From contig NSIV01000001.1 in the NCBI GenBank assembly GCA_002633085.1, positions 992,001 through 1,056,000 of the forward strand: DNA of 64,000 nt, written 5' to 3'. The stretch comes from Curvibacter sp. PD_MW3 (GTDB lineage Bacteria; Pseudomonadota; Gammaproteobacteria; Burkholderiales; Burkholderiaceae_C). The notes under the pieces are model-generated. The model worked only from the letters and a program-made list of their open reading frames with translations. It had not been told where the DNA came from and ran no database searches. Positions within the stretch are counted from its first letter, which is position 1. Each line of letters opens with the position of its first letter. The translations under genes and the position numbers were made by a program. Shown here piece after piece: positions 48,017 through 57,059 of the stretch.

Positions 48017-49527
48017 GCGTTTGCTCCTTCGATAGCGGCAGCACGCGCCTGCAAGGCACGTTGCACCTCGGCGCGATCCGAGAACGGCGTGCGCAGGCCA
48101 GCCGTCTCCTGGTAATCCTCATGCCCTTTGCCAGCCACCAGCACCACGTCGTGCGCGGCGGCCTGCCGCACCGTCTCGGTGATGGCCCGTGCGCGATCGC
48201 TCTGCACGCTCACGGCACCATGCCCTTCCAACCCAAGCAGGATCTGGCTGAGGATGGCTTCGGGCTTCTCGTTGCGCGGATTGTCATTGGTCAGCACCAC
48301 CTGGTCCGCGTACTGGCCGGCCATGGCCCCCATGAGCGGCCGCTTGATCGGATCACGGTCACCGCCGCACCCAAACACGCACCAGAGTTGCCCACCACGC
48401 TGTTCGGCCAGCGGACGCAGCGCCAACAGCGCCTGGGCCAGCGCATCTGGCGTGTGCGCATAGTCCACCACGGCCAAGGGCTGCTCGCCCCCACCCAGGC
48501 ACTCCATGCGACCGGGCACCGGGTGCAGCGCGTGACACGCTGCCACGGCCGCAGCCAGCGGCACTCCCAGCGTCCGCATGGCGGCAATCACCCCCAGCAG
48601 GTTGGCCACGTTGTAGTGGCCAACCACCTGCGTTGCCAGTTGATGGCATGCTTCGCCTTCGCAGACGGTGAAGCACAAACCCTGGCCTTCAAAACGGATA
48701 TCGACCGCCCTCAGTCGCGCTGCGTCCTTGCAGGAAACCGTCCAGAGTTCCAGTGGCCGTCCCGTAAGTTGCACCGCCAGTTCAGCGCCTTTTTCGTCAT
48801 CGATGTTCACCACCGCAGCGCGCAAGCCGGGCCAGTCGAACAGCGCCGCCTTGGCCTGCCAGTAGGCCGCCATGCTGCCGTGATAGTCGAGATGATCTTG
48901 TGTGAAATTGGTGAAGACGGCCGTTCGGATCTGTGTGCCATCCAGACGCCGCTCCTCGATGCCAATCGAGGATGCCTCGATCGCGCAGGCCGTCATCCCC
49001 TCGGCAACAAAGCGGCGGAAGGTCTGCTGCAGCAGCACCGGATCGGGCGTGGTCAGGCCGGTGTTCACCACGTTGCTGGCCACTCCCATTCGCGGCGCAT
49101 GACCGACACCCAAGGTGCCCACCAGACCGCAGGGCATGGCCGGTTGCAGCGCCGACAAGGCCTGCGCCAGCCACCACGTGGTGGAGGTCTTGCCATTGGT
49201 GCCCGTGACTGCCAGCACGTCGAGCTGCTGCGAGGGTTGTTCGTAATAGGCGGCCGCAATCGGCCCGCTGGCCGCCTTGAGGCCGGTGTAGGCCGCCACA
49301 CGTTCGCTCTCGAACGGGTAGCCATCAACACCCACCTGCTCAACCACGCAGGCGGCCGCGCCTTGCACCAAGGCGCTCGTCACATACTGACGGCCATCGG
49401 TGGCAGCCCCCGGCCAGGCGATGAAGCCATCACCGGCTCGCACCTTGCGGCTGTCCGTCTGAAGCGTGCCCTGCACATGGGCACGTAGCCACCGGGCGGC
49501 TTGATCGGGTGTTTGGAGCTCAATCAT
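48013..49527 (-). CDS. murE: UDP-N-acetylmuramoyl-L-alanyl-D-glutamate--2,6-diaminopimelate ligase
   Basis: A 504-residue Mur ligase. ATP loop VTGTNGKTSTTWWLAQAL, and the C-terminal TNDNPRNEKPEAILSQIL, in which DNPR marks specificity for meso-diaminopimelate rather than Lys. The ATG at 49527 shares one base with the ftsI stop (TGATG) and is preferred to a TTG at 49530. Confidence 0.96.
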   Translation of the reverse strand: MIELQTPDQAARWLRAHVQGTLQTDSRKVRAGDGFIAWPGAATDGRQYVTSALVQGAAACVVEQVGVDGYPFESERVAAYTGLKAASGPIAAAYYEQPSQQLDVLAVTGTNGKTSTTWWLAQALSALQPAMPCGLVGTLGVGHAPRMGVASNVVNTGLTTPDPVLLQQTFRRFVAEGMTACAIEASSIGIEERRLDGTQIRTAVFTNFTQDHLDYHGSMAAYWQAKAALFDWPGLRAAVVNIDDEKGAELAVQLTGRPLELWTVSCKDAARLRAVDIRFEGQGLCFTVCEGEACHQLATQVVGHYNVANLLGVIAAMRTLGVPLAAAVAACHALHPVPGRMECLGGGEQPLAVVDYAHTPDALAQALLALRPLAEQRGGQLWCVFGCGGDRDPIKRPLMGAMAGQYADQVVLTNDNPRNEKPEAILSQILLGLEGHGAVSVQSDRARAITETVRQAAAHDVVLVAGKGHEDYQETAGLRTPFSDRAEVQRALQARAAAIEGANA

Positions 49528-51272
49528 CAAAAGCTCTCCTCCACCGCCTTGGCCACGATCTGCGGCTTGACCGCCATGTCGGGCTGCACCCCCATCATGC
49601 GCAAGGTCTGCTGCACGACTTCGCTGAACACCGGCGCCGCCACGGCACCGCCGAAATACTGGCCGGCACTGGGCTCATCGATCATGACCGCCACGATGAT
49701 GCGCGGCTGGTCGATCGGCGCCATACCGGTGAACCAGGCGCGGTACTTGTTGCTGGCATAACTACGCCCGATCTGTTTGTGCGCCGTCCCCGATTTGCCA
49801 CCCACCGAATAACCGATGGTCTGCGCTTTCGGCCCGGTACCGCCGGGGCCGGCCGCCATCTGCAGCATCTTGCGGATCTGCGTCGCGGTCTGTGACGACA
49901 GCACCTGCACGCCAACAACGGGCTCATTGCTTTTGAGGATGGTGGCAGGAATGATCTGCCCGTCGTGCGCGAACACCGTGTAGGAGCGCGCCATCTGGAA
50001 CAGGGAGGCCGACAAGCCGTAGCCGTAGGACATGGTGGCCTGCTCCACCGGCCGCCAGGTCTTGTAGGGCCGCAGCCGACCCGAGGCCACGCCCGGGAAA
50101 CTGAGCTGCGGTTTTTGCCCGAAGCCGGCAGCAGAGAAGATCTCCCACATCTCGCGCGGCTGCATCTGCATGGCCATCTTGACCGTACCCACATTGCTCG
50201 ATTTCTGGATCACCTCCTCCACCGTCAGCACGCCATGCGGATGGGAATCGGAGATCGTCGAGCCCGTGATCTGGATCTTGCCGGGTGCGGTCTGGATCTG
50301 GGTACTCGGTTTGACGCGCCCGGTCTCGAGCGCCAGACCGACGGTGAACGGCTTCATGGTCGATCCCGGCTCGAACACGTCGGTCAGGGCAATATTGCGC
50401 AACTGGGCCCCGGTCAAGTTCTGACGCTTGTCCGGCACATAACTCGGGTAGTTGGCCAGCGCCAGCACCTCACCGGTCAGCGAGTCGAGCACCACCACAC
50501 TGCCGGCCTTGGCCTTGTTCTCCAGCACGGCGGACTTGAGCTTCTGGTAGGCGAAGAACTGCACCTTGCTGTCAATCGAGAGCTGGATGTCCTTGCCGTC
50601 CACCGGCGGCACCTGCTCACCCACATCCTCCACCACCCGTCCGAGCCGGTCCTTGATGACACGACGCGAGCCGGCCCGGCCGGCGAGCGACTTGTCGAAG
50701 GCCAGCTCAACACCCTCCTGGCCGTGATTCTCGACGTTGGCAAAGCCGACCACATGTGCTGCGGCCTCGCCCTCGGGGTATTTGCGCTTGTATTCCTTGC
50801 GCTGGTAGATGCCCTTGATGTTCAGGGCCGCGATCTGCTGCGCCACCGGTTCGTCCACTTGGCGCTTGAGCCAGACGAAGGTCTTGTCTTCGTCGTCCAG
50901 CTTCTTGTTCAGTTCGGCAAGCGGCACCCCCAGCAACTGCGCCAACTGACGCAACTTGGCCTTGACCTCGGCATCATCGCTCTCCACATCTTCGGGGATC
51001 GCCCAGATACTGGGCGCCACCACATTGGAGGCAAGCAGCAAGCCGTTGCGATCCATGATGCGGCCGCGATGGGCCGGCAGCTCCAGCGTGCGTGCAAAGC
51101 GCACCTCGCCCTGACGCTGGAAGAAATCGTTGCCCACCACCTGCACATAGGCGGCGCGCGCCGCCAGCCCGCCAAAACCCAGCGCCAGCGCCGCCACGAT
51201 GAACTTGCTGCGCCACACCGGCGTGCGACTGGCCAGGAGTGGGCTGGAGGTGTAGAGGATGCTGCGGCTCAT
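49527..51272 (-). CDS. ftsI: septal peptidoglycan transpeptidase FtsI (PBP3)
   Basis: A 581-residue class B penicillin-binding protein with one N-terminal membrane anchor (FIVAALALGFGGLAARAAYV), a pedestal domain starting at RGRIMDRNG, and a transpeptidase domain with the active Ser in EPGSTMKPF, SSN in KSSNVGTVK and KSG in GGKSGTAHK. It cross-links septal wall with FtsW. It overlaps ftsL by four bases. Confidence 0.97.
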   Translation of the reverse strand: MSRSILYTSSPLLASRTPVWRSKFIVAALALGFGGLAARAAYVQVVGNDFFQRQGEVRFARTLELPAHRGRIMDRNGLLLASNVVAPSIWAIPEDVESDDAEVKAKLRQLAQLLGVPLAELNKKLDDEDKTFVWLKRQVDEPVAQQIAALNIKGIYQRKEYKRKYPEGEAAAHVVGFANVENHGQEGVELAFDKSLAGRAGSRRVIKDRLGRVVEDVGEQVPPVDGKDIQLSIDSKVQFFAYQKLKSAVLENKAKAGSVVVLDSLTGEVLALANYPSYVPDKRQNLTGAQLRNIALTDVFEPGSTMKPFTVGLALETGRVKPSTQIQTAPGKIQITGSTISDSHPHGVLTVEEVIQKSSNVGTVKMAMQMQPREMWEIFSAAGFGQKPQLSFPGVASGRLRPYKTWRPVEQATMSYGYGLSASLFQMARSYTVFAHDGQIIPATILKSNEPVVGVQVLSSQTATQIRKMLQMAAGPGGTGPKAQTIGYSVGGKSGTAHKQIGRSYASNKYRAWFTGMAPIDQPRIIVAVMIDEPSAGQYFGGAVAAPVFSEVVQQTLRMMGVQPDMAVKPQIVAKAVEESF

Positions 51273-51604
51273 TGCACGCGCCCCTTGGCTTGCGGTTGTT
51301 TGCCAGCGGCCTCTGCCTGCTCCGTCGCCGCGCCCGGTCCGGCCGTATAGGTCACGTAGTGCGTGATGGCCGGCGTCGTGACGCGCATGTGCAGTTGCTC
51401 ACGCGCCAGCTTGTCCACCCGCAACGGCGTGGCCTGGCCCCGCTTGTCGATCTGCAGCTGCTCACGCTCGGTCTCGATCCGACGCGCATCCAGCTTGGCG
51501 CGATCGATCTCCGTGTAGAGGCGACGCGACTCGTACTGCACATTCACCAGGTACAAGGCACTGGCCAGCACCGCCAGCAGCAGAACGATGTTCAGCCGCG
51601 TCAT
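51269..51604 (-). CDS. ftsL: cell division protein FtsL
   Basis: A 111-residue bitopic protein: a membrane segment at residues 4-21 ([18 protein letters not shown]), a leucine-zipper-like coiled coil (about 25-75, [19 protein letters not shown]) and a Pro/Ala-rich tail. It joins FtsB and FtsQ to activate FtsWI. It overlaps rsmH and ftsI by four bases each (ATGA). Confidence 0.93.
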   Translation of the reverse strand: MTRLNIVLLLAVLASALYLVNVQYESRRLYTEIDRAKLDARRIETEREQLQIDKRGQATPLRVDKLAREQLHMRVTTPAITHYVTYTAGPGAATEQAEAAGKQPQAKGRVQ

Positions 51605-52545
51605 ACCGCCGTCCTCACAGCCACGCGCATGATGGCGCTGCGCGCGCGCGGGTTGCCCGCCACTTCAGCGGCGCTCGGCTTGATCCGGTCCAGCGCGAGG
51701 AGTTTCATTGGCTTGGGCGCGGCAAAGGGCGCCCGGCGGTCGTACACCTCGCGCGAATGCTGCGCGATGAATTGCTTGACGATGCGATCTTCCAGCGAAT
51801 GGAAACTGATCACCACCAGCCGACCTCCGGGTTGCAAAACATCCAGGCTCGCCTCTAGCGCCGATTGCAGCTCTTCAAGCTCGGCGTTGATGAAAATCCG
51901 AAAAGCCTGAAATGTGCGCGTTGCAGGGTTCTGGCCCGGCTCGCGGGTTTTGACCGTGTCAGCCACGAGCTGGGCCAGTTCAGTGGTGGTTGAAATTGGG
52001 CCCCGCTCTTGTCGGCGAGCAACAATCGCCTTTGCAATTTGGCCAGCAAACCGTTCTTCACCGTAGTCACGTATCACCTCCGCGATCTGCTTGGTTTCGG
52101 CTGTCGCCAGCCACTGCGCCACACTCTGGCCGCGCGTGGTGTCCATGCGCATGTCCAGCGGCCCTTCGAATCGAAAACTGAAACCCCGCTCGGGGTTGTC
52201 GATCTGCGGCGAACTCACCCCCAGATCCATGAGCACGCCCGTCGCGCTGGCCGACGGCAATTCGTCCAGATGACGAAAACCCTGGTGGCGAATGGCAAAG
52301 CGCGGGTCGGTGATGCGCTGCGCTTCGGCAATGGCCATCGGGTCCTTGTCGAAGGCGATCAGCCGCCCTTGGGGCGACAGCCTGGACAGGATGAGGCGCG
52401 AGTGCCCGCCGCGGCCGAAGGTGGCGTCGACATAGGTGCCATCGGCCGAGTCCGGCCCGTCCGCCTGCGCGGCCGGCTTGTTGAATAAGGCTTCGACGGC
52501 TTCGTTCAACAAGACGGTGGTGTGTGTCCATGCGGAGTTTTCCAC
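51601..52545 (-). CDS. rsmH: 16S rRNA (cytosine(1402)-N4)-methyltransferase
   Basis: A methyltransferase of 314 residues with [13 protein letters not shown] near the start, [14 protein letters not shown] as SAM motif, [19 protein letters not shown] and [15 protein letters not shown]. It modifies C1402 in the ribosomal P site. I take the GTG at 52545 because GAAGG lies six bases upstream; a TTG at 52550-52551 would add two residues but overlaps that ribosome-binding site. It starts 9 bases after the mraZ stop. Confidence 0.94.
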   Translation of the reverse strand: MENSAWTHTTVLLNEAVEALFNKPAAQADGPDSADGTYVDATFGRGGHSRLILSRLSPQGRLIAFDKDPMAIAEAQRITDPRFAIRHQGFRHLDELPSASATGVLMDLGVSSPQIDNPERGFSFRFEGPLDMRMDTTRGQSVAQWLATAETKQIAEVIRDYGEERFAGQIAKAIVARRQERGPISTTTELAQLVADTVKTREPGQNPATRTFQAFRIFINAELEELQSALEASLDVLQPGGRLVVISFHSLEDRIVKQFIAQHSREVYDRRAPFAAPKPMKLLALDRIKPSAAEVAGNPRARSAIMRVAVRTAV

Positions 52546-52554
52546 CGTCAACCT

Positions 52555-52983
52555 TCAGAAGGAAAAGTCCTTGAAGACATCGGGCATCTCGCCCTGCATG
52601 GCCTGGGCCTCCTGCGCGTCGTAGGTGGCCTTGTCCCAGAGCTCGAAGTGGTTGCCCATGCCCAGCAAGATGGCGTCTTTGGCAATGCCTGCGGCGGCAC
52701 GCAATTCAGGCGAGACCAGCACCCGGCCGGTGGCGTCCATCTCCACGTCCATGGCGTTGCCAAGGAAGATGCGCTTCCACCACTGGGCCGCCATCGGCAG
52801 GGCCGCAATGCGCTCGCGGAACTTCTCCCATTCCGGGCGCGGGAAGACCATGAGGCAGCCGTGCGGATGCTTGGTGATGGTCAGCTGTCCGGCGGCCGTC
52901 GCGCTCAGCACGTCACGATGCCGCGTGGGCACCGACAGGCGGCCCTTGGCATCCAGACTGAGTGACGAAGCACCTTGAAACAC
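52555..52983 (-). CDS. mraZ: transcriptional regulator MraZ
   Basis: A 142-residue AbrB-like double-domain DNA-binding protein. Each half has the DxxGR motif: [16 protein letters not shown] and [18 protein letters not shown]. MraZ represses the division cluster by binding short direct repeats upstream of its own gene, which are visible here at 53034-53057. The GTG at 52983 ([15 protein letters not shown]) is the start, with AGAGGGG about 9 bases upstream. Confidence 0.95.
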   Translation of the reverse strand: MFQGASSLSLDAKGRLSVPTRHRDVLSATAAGQLTITKHPHGCLMVFPRPEWEKFRERIAALPMAAQWWKRIFLGNAMDVEMDATGRVLVSPELRAAAGIAKDAILLGMGNHFELWDKATYDAQEAQAMQGEMPDVFKDFSF

Positions 52984-53033
52984 GACAGCAAACCCCTCTT
53001 GAACAGAAAAGCCAGATGGCGAAAAGCGCAAAG

Positions 53034-53057
53034 GCACTTTTCACCACTTAATTCCAC
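53034..53057 (-). promoter_or_regulatory. MraZ boxes (three repeats, 10-base period)
   Basis: On the minus strand GTGG, GTGG and GTGC recur with an exact 10-base period (plus-strand CCAC 53054-53057, CCAC 53044-53047, GCAC 53034-53037), each preceded by A-rich sequence. E. coli MraZ binds TGGGN repeats with the same period; this array is a close but degenerate match just downstream of the likely promoter. Confidence 0.75.
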
Positions 53058-53065
53058 TTTTTTGC

Positions 53066-53093
53066 ACTGTAGCAGCAAAATAGTTCGCCGCAA
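53066..53093 (-). promoter_or_regulatory. probable sigma-70 promoter of the division cluster
   Basis: On the minus strand TTGCGG (plus 53088-53093) and TACAGT (plus 53066-53071) are separated by 16 bases. Transcription would start near 53060, placing the MraZ boxes at the start site where binding would block initiation. Confidence 0.6.
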
Positions 53094-53130
53094 GAGGGGT
53101 TACAAGAAAAATTTCAATGAAATCAAGGAC

Positions 53131-53175
53131 TTAGAACGGTTTCCCGAGAAAATTCACAGGCAAAAACCGTTCTAA
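53131..53175. repeat. 12-bp inverted repeat between hslU and mraZ
   Basis: TTAGAACGGTTT (53131-53142) and AAACCGTTCTAA (53164-53175) are perfect inverted copies with a 21-base spacer. It lies about 60 bases past the hslU stop and lacks a U run on the minus strand, so it may be a protein-binding site or a rho-assisted terminator. Confidence 0.6.
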
Positions 53176-53238
53176 ATTAAGCACTTAGCAAGTGATATGA
53201 ATGTGATGCTTGAAGGACTGAGGTGCCGCAGAAAGCAC

Positions 53239-54567
53239 TCACAAAATGTAACGGGAGAGATCCTCGTTGCGGCTGAGGTCGTCCAGTCGGGCATCCACGT
53301 AGGCGGCATCGATGGCCACCGTCTGCCCGCGCAGGGCAGCGGCATCGAAGCTGACATCGTCCAGCAGGCGCTCCATGACCGTGGCCAAACGACGCGCCCC
53401 GATGTTTTCGGTACGCTCGTTGACTTCATGGGCAATGTGCGCCAGCCGTGTGATGCCTTCGGGTGCAAATACCAAGGTCACGGCTTCCGTCGCCAGCAAC
53501 GCCTGGTACTGCTTGACCAGCGAGGCATGGGTTTGCGTCAGGATCGCTTCAAAGTCCTGCACCGAGAGCGACTGCAGTTCGACACGAATCGGAAAACGCC
53601 CCTGCAACTCGGGGATCAGATCGCTCGGCTTGCTCAGGTGGAATGCGCCCGAGGCAATGAACAGGATGTGATCGGTCTTGATCATGCCGTACTTGGTCGA
53701 TACCGTCGTGCCTTCCACCAGCGGCAGCAGGTCGCGCTGCACGCCTTGGCGCGAGACTTCAGCGCCGCTGCCCTCGCTACGCGAGGTGACCTTGTCGATC
53801 TCGTCGATAAAGACAATGCCGTTCTGCTCGGCACTGTGCAGTGCCTGGGTCTTGATCTCGTCCTCGTTGACCAGCTTGGCCGCCTCTTCGTCGACCAGCA
53901 GCTTGAGCGCCTCCGGAATCTTGAGCTTGCGCGTCTTGCGCTTCGTCTGCCCCATCTGGCCAAACAGACCACGCAACTGCTCGGTCATGTCCTCCATGCC
54001 GGCCGGCCCCATGATCTCAAGCTGGGGCCGCGGCTCGGCCACGTCAAGCTCGATCTCACGTTCGTCAAGCTGGCCTTCGCGCAGCTTCTTGCGAAAGGTC
54101 TGGCGCGCCGCACTCTCGGCAGGCGGCTCCGAAGCGCCGAACTCATTGCGCGGCGGCGGAATCAGGACGTCGAGAATGCGCTCTTCTGCCGCATCCTGGG
54201 CACGCGCCTTCACCTTGCGCATCTCGGCGTCACGCGTCTGCTTCACCGCCACTTCAACCAAATCGCGGATGATGGAGTCGACATCCTTGCCGACATAACC
54301 GACCTCGGTGAACTTGGTGGCCTCCACCTTGATGAAAGGTGCATCCGCCAGCTTGGCCAGACGGCGCGCGATCTCGGTCTTGCCGACCCCGGTGGGGCCG
54401 ATCATCAAGATATTCTTGGGTGTGATCTCGGCGCGCAGGCCGGTATCGACCTGCTGCCGACGCCAGCGGTTGCGCAAGGCAATGGCCACGGCGCGCTTGG
54501 CCTGGGCCTGGCCGACGATGTGACGATCAAGTTCGGAGACGATTTCCTGCGGGGTCATGGAAGACAT
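53239..54567 (-). CDS. hslU: HslU ATPase subunit of HslUV protease
   Basis: A 442-residue AAA+ unfoldase. N-terminal [17 protein letters not shown], Walker [20 protein letters not shown], Walker [12 protein letters not shown], an I domain between (about 110-240), and the C-terminal tail EDLSRYIL that docks into HslV. It follows hslV by 79 bases on the minus strand. Confidence 0.96.
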   Translation of the reverse strand: MSSMTPQEIVSELDRHIVGQAQAKRAVAIALRNRWRRQQVDTGLRAEITPKNILMIGPTGVGKTEIARRLAKLADAPFIKVEATKFTEVGYVGKDVDSIIRDLVEVAVKQTRDAEMRKVKARAQDAAEERILDVLIPPPRNEFGASEPPAESAARQTFRKKLREGQLDEREIELDVAEPRPQLEIMGPAGMEDMTEQLRGLFGQMGQTKRKTRKLKIPEALKLLVDEEAAKLVNEDEIKTQALHSAEQNGIVFIDEIDKVTSRSEGSGAEVSRQGVQRDLLPLVEGTTVSTKYGMIKTDHILFIASGAFHLSKPSDLIPELQGRFPIRVELQSLSVQDFEAILTQTHASLVKQYQALLATEAVTLVFAPEGITRLAHIAHEVNERTENIGARRLATVMERLLDDVSFDAAALRGQTVAIDAAYVDARLDDLSRNEDLSRYIL

Positions 54568-54646
54568 GATGCAATCCGTTTTGCTATATTTTTAGTAGCT
54601 ACTGACGCTTATTTGAAAATCTCCAACGCCATTTCTTCATCGAAAC

Positions 54647-55195
54647 TCAGCTCAAGGTTTCGATGGTGTGGTTCATGTTGGTGTAGATGCACAGCTCGCC
54701 GGCAATCGACAGTGACTGCTTGACGATGTCCTGCGCCGACAGCTCGGTATTGCCGAGCAGGGCGATGGCGGCGGCCTGCGCATAGGCGCCGCCGGAGCCG
54801 ATGGCGACCACCCCGTTTTCCGGCTCCAGCACATCGCCATTGCCGGTGATGATGAGGGAGCACTCGCGATCAGCCACGGCCAGCATCGCCTCCAGGCGAC
54901 GCAACACGCGGTCGGTGCGCCAGTCCTTGGTCAACTCAATGGCGGCGCGCTGCAGATGGCCCTGGTGCTTCTCCAGCTTGGCCTCGAAGCGCTCGAACAG
55001 CGTGAAGGCATCAGCTGTGGCGCCGGCAAAACCCGCCAACACCTTGCCGTGGTAGAGCTTGCGCACCTTGCGTGCCGTCCCCTTGACCACGATATTGCCC
55101 AGAGTCACCTGACCATCGCCGCCGATGGCAACATCGAATCCATCCGCTGTCTTGCGTCGCACGCTGAGGATGGTGGTGCCGTGAAATTGTTCCAT
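54647..55195 (-). CDS. hslV: HslV peptidase subunit of HslUV protease
   Basis: A 182-residue proteasome beta-type peptidase. The N terminus is [14 protein letters not shown]; removal of the leader before the first Thr of TTILSVRR exposes the catalytic Thr. Conserved GDGQVTLG and [17 protein letters not shown] and a late [11 protein letters not shown] are present. HslV precedes hslU as in most proteobacteria; together they degrade misfolded proteins and regulators such as SulA. Confidence 0.96.
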   Translation of the reverse strand: MEQFHGTTILSVRRKTADGFDVAIGGDGQVTLGNIVVKGTARKVRKLYHGKVLAGFAGATADAFTLFERFEAKLEKHQGHLQRAAIELTKDWRTDRVLRRLEAMLAVADRECSLIITGNGDVLEPENGVVAIGSGGAYAQAAAIALLGNTELSAQDIVKQSLSIAGELCIYTNMNHTIETLS

Positions 55196-55263
55196 GCTGT
55201 TGTTCCAAAAGCTCGAAGATGGCCATGCCGGAGCAGCGCCCCGGCCCGGAGTGGCCCGAATGC

Positions 55264-57015
55264 TCAGGTGCTGCGAGGCACGACCCGGGCGTGCTCGTTG
55301 ATGCCGATGACGCGGAAGAAGGCGGCCACGATGCGATTGACATCGTGAAAATGAACCCGCCGCCCCTGCACATCCTGGGCTGCCACCCAGTTCAATATGC
55401 TGCCAGCCGCGGAGAAATCAACCCGGACGAGCCGGGCGCAGGAAATCACGAGTCGCTTGGCATCGTCCATGCCGGCCTCAAAACCGGCCAGCCTGTCGGA
55501 GGCATCCCCCACGATCTCACCCACCAGCTCCATGCTGCCCACTGGCCCCTCCTCGGAACCGGGGCCGGCCGCCTCGACCAGCGGCTCCGCTGCGGCACCT
55601 GCGCCGCGCGCGGCCAGCCCCTCAAACTCACAGCCGCAGCGCGCGTCCTGCCAGGAAGGAGGAGAGACCTCGAACGTCACGCAGTAGTCCAGGGCCACCA
55701 ACTCGAATTCGTCTTGCTGACGCAGGATGCGCAGCGCATCCAGGCGCAACTGCCAACCCAAGGGGCTGGCACTGCGCTCACCCGACGGCGTGAGCGTCTT
55801 GAGCACGCGCTCCAGATTGTCATGCCCCCGAAAAACCAGATGAACCGGTGTGCGGCACCAATGAACAAACACCTCGGCCAAACCTGCCACCGCATCGGGG
55901 GCAATGGCCGTCAGTGCCTGCCAATCCAGCAGGAAGGGGCCGGTACCGCTTTGCGTTGCCTCCTGTAGCCGGGCCACGCTGGCCGGCCTCAGTTCGGCGG
56001 GGCTGGCCCAGACCAGCTCATGCACAGCCCGCAAAGGACTGGGCTCGGTAGCCTGCGTCTCAGATGAGCGCCCGAGCGAATCGGGGATGGAGAACCAGGC
56101 TGGTGACGAACGTCCAAAACGGTTGGCCATGTCAAGCGCCACGCTGTCAAAGCGGGCTTGCTGCCCCGTCGCCCGGTACAAATCGAACAAGGCCGCCATC
56201 CAGGCCTCTGCCAATTCAGGGCGCGGGTTCTCGCCCTGCAAAGCGGCCAGCAAGGTGGCCTCGGCGCCGGCGACATCGCCATTGGCATAGCGAATGGCCG
56301 CCTCTTCCAGATCGGCGTCGCTCAGGTTGTCCGTCACATCAGCCATCGACTGGCGCGAACTGGCAAAGCCGGGGCCCACCAAATTGACTCCCAGGGTGGT
56401 GGCAAAAGGCTGGCTCAGCGTAGGCTGCAAAGGTTCATAGCCGGCCTGCGCCGGGTCCATGCGGGTGAGCGCATATTCCTCGGGCACTTCGAACCAGTTG
56501 GAGCCGGTCCGCAAGGCCGAGGACTGGGTGGAGGCAAATTTGCTGTCGCCGCCCTCCTCCTGCGATGCCATGGGCTGGGTCGGGCCAGCGTCGGGCCCCA
56601 GCATCGGGCTGGGCGACATGGGAAAACCGCCGGCACGGGTGGCGCCCTCATCCTGCTTGCCTTGCCACCACTGGCGCGACATCTGGGCCTCGATCTCATC
56701 GATCTTGCGCAACGTCATGGCCCGCTCGTCCGGGTTGGTCGGCAGACTGCTCTGGAAAAATGAAGGTCGGCCCGCCTGACCAGGCCCGGCCAGTGATTCG
56801 CGACGGCGCAATTTGCGCAGGTAGTCGAACTCGCGCTTGCGCACGAAATCGTTCTGTCGCTTGCGCTCGATCATCTGCCGCAGCGCTTCCTTGCTGAAGC
56901 CGCTATCAGCTTCAGGCTCATCCGGCTGGTCAAGCTCGGACCAATCCCGCGTGGGATTGCGCACGAACCTCGCCACCTTGGACAGCAAACCAGGGGAGGA
57001 ATCGCCTTTGGCCAT
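55264..57015 (-). CDS. STAS-domain-like protein of unknown function
   Basis: A 583-residue protein without a signal peptide or membrane segment. The N-terminal 80 residues are basic and helical ([25 protein letters not shown]), followed by a Ser/Pro-rich linker. A middle part (about 230-300) has helix pairs like a TPR ([24 protein letters not shown]), and the C terminus (about 440-580) reads as a STAS-like domain ([26 protein letters not shown], then [25 protein letters not shown]). Such proteins are found near hslVU and dksA in Burkholderiales without a defined role. A scaffold or anti-sigma-factor-antagonist-like function is only an inference. Confidence 0.7.
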   Translation of the reverse strand: MAKGDSSPGLLSKVARFVRNPTRDWSELDQPDEPEADSGFSKEALRQMIERKRQNDFVRKREFDYLRKLRRRESLAGPGQAGRPSFFQSSLPTNPDERAMTLRKIDEIEAQMSRQWWQGKQDEGATRAGGFPMSPSPMLGPDAGPTQPMASQEEGGDSKFASTQSSALRTGSNWFEVPEEYALTRMDPAQAGYEPLQPTLSQPFATTLGVNLVGPGFASSRQSMADVTDNLSDADLEEAAIRYANGDVAGAEATLLAALQGENPRPELAEAWMAALFDLYRATGQQARFDSVALDMANRFGRSSPAWFSIPDSLGRSSETQATEPSPLRAVHELVWASPAELRPASVARLQEATQSGTGPFLLDWQALTAIAPDAVAGLAEVFVHWCRTPVHLVFRGHDNLERVLKTLTPSGERSASPLGWQLRLDALRILRQQDEFELVALDYCVTFEVSPPSWQDARCGCEFEGLAARGAGAAAEPLVEAAGPGSEEGPVGSMELVGEIVGDASDRLAGFEAGMDDAKRLVISCARLVRVDFSAAGSILNWVAAQDVQGRRVHFHDVNRIVAAFFRVIGINEHARVVPRST

Positions 57016-57059
57016 GTCTCTCTAATCTGGGCGGAACCGGATCACCCAATCATCCGGGC

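Larger units (their letters stand above)
52991..53101. repeat. 11-bp inverted repeat bracketing the mraZ promoter and operator
   Basis: AACCCCTCTTG at 52991-53001 and its exact inverse CAAGAGGGGTT at 53091-53101 enclose the mraZ promoter and MraZ boxes. One copy contains the mraZ ribosome-binding site, the other overlaps the likely -35. Confidence 0.6.
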
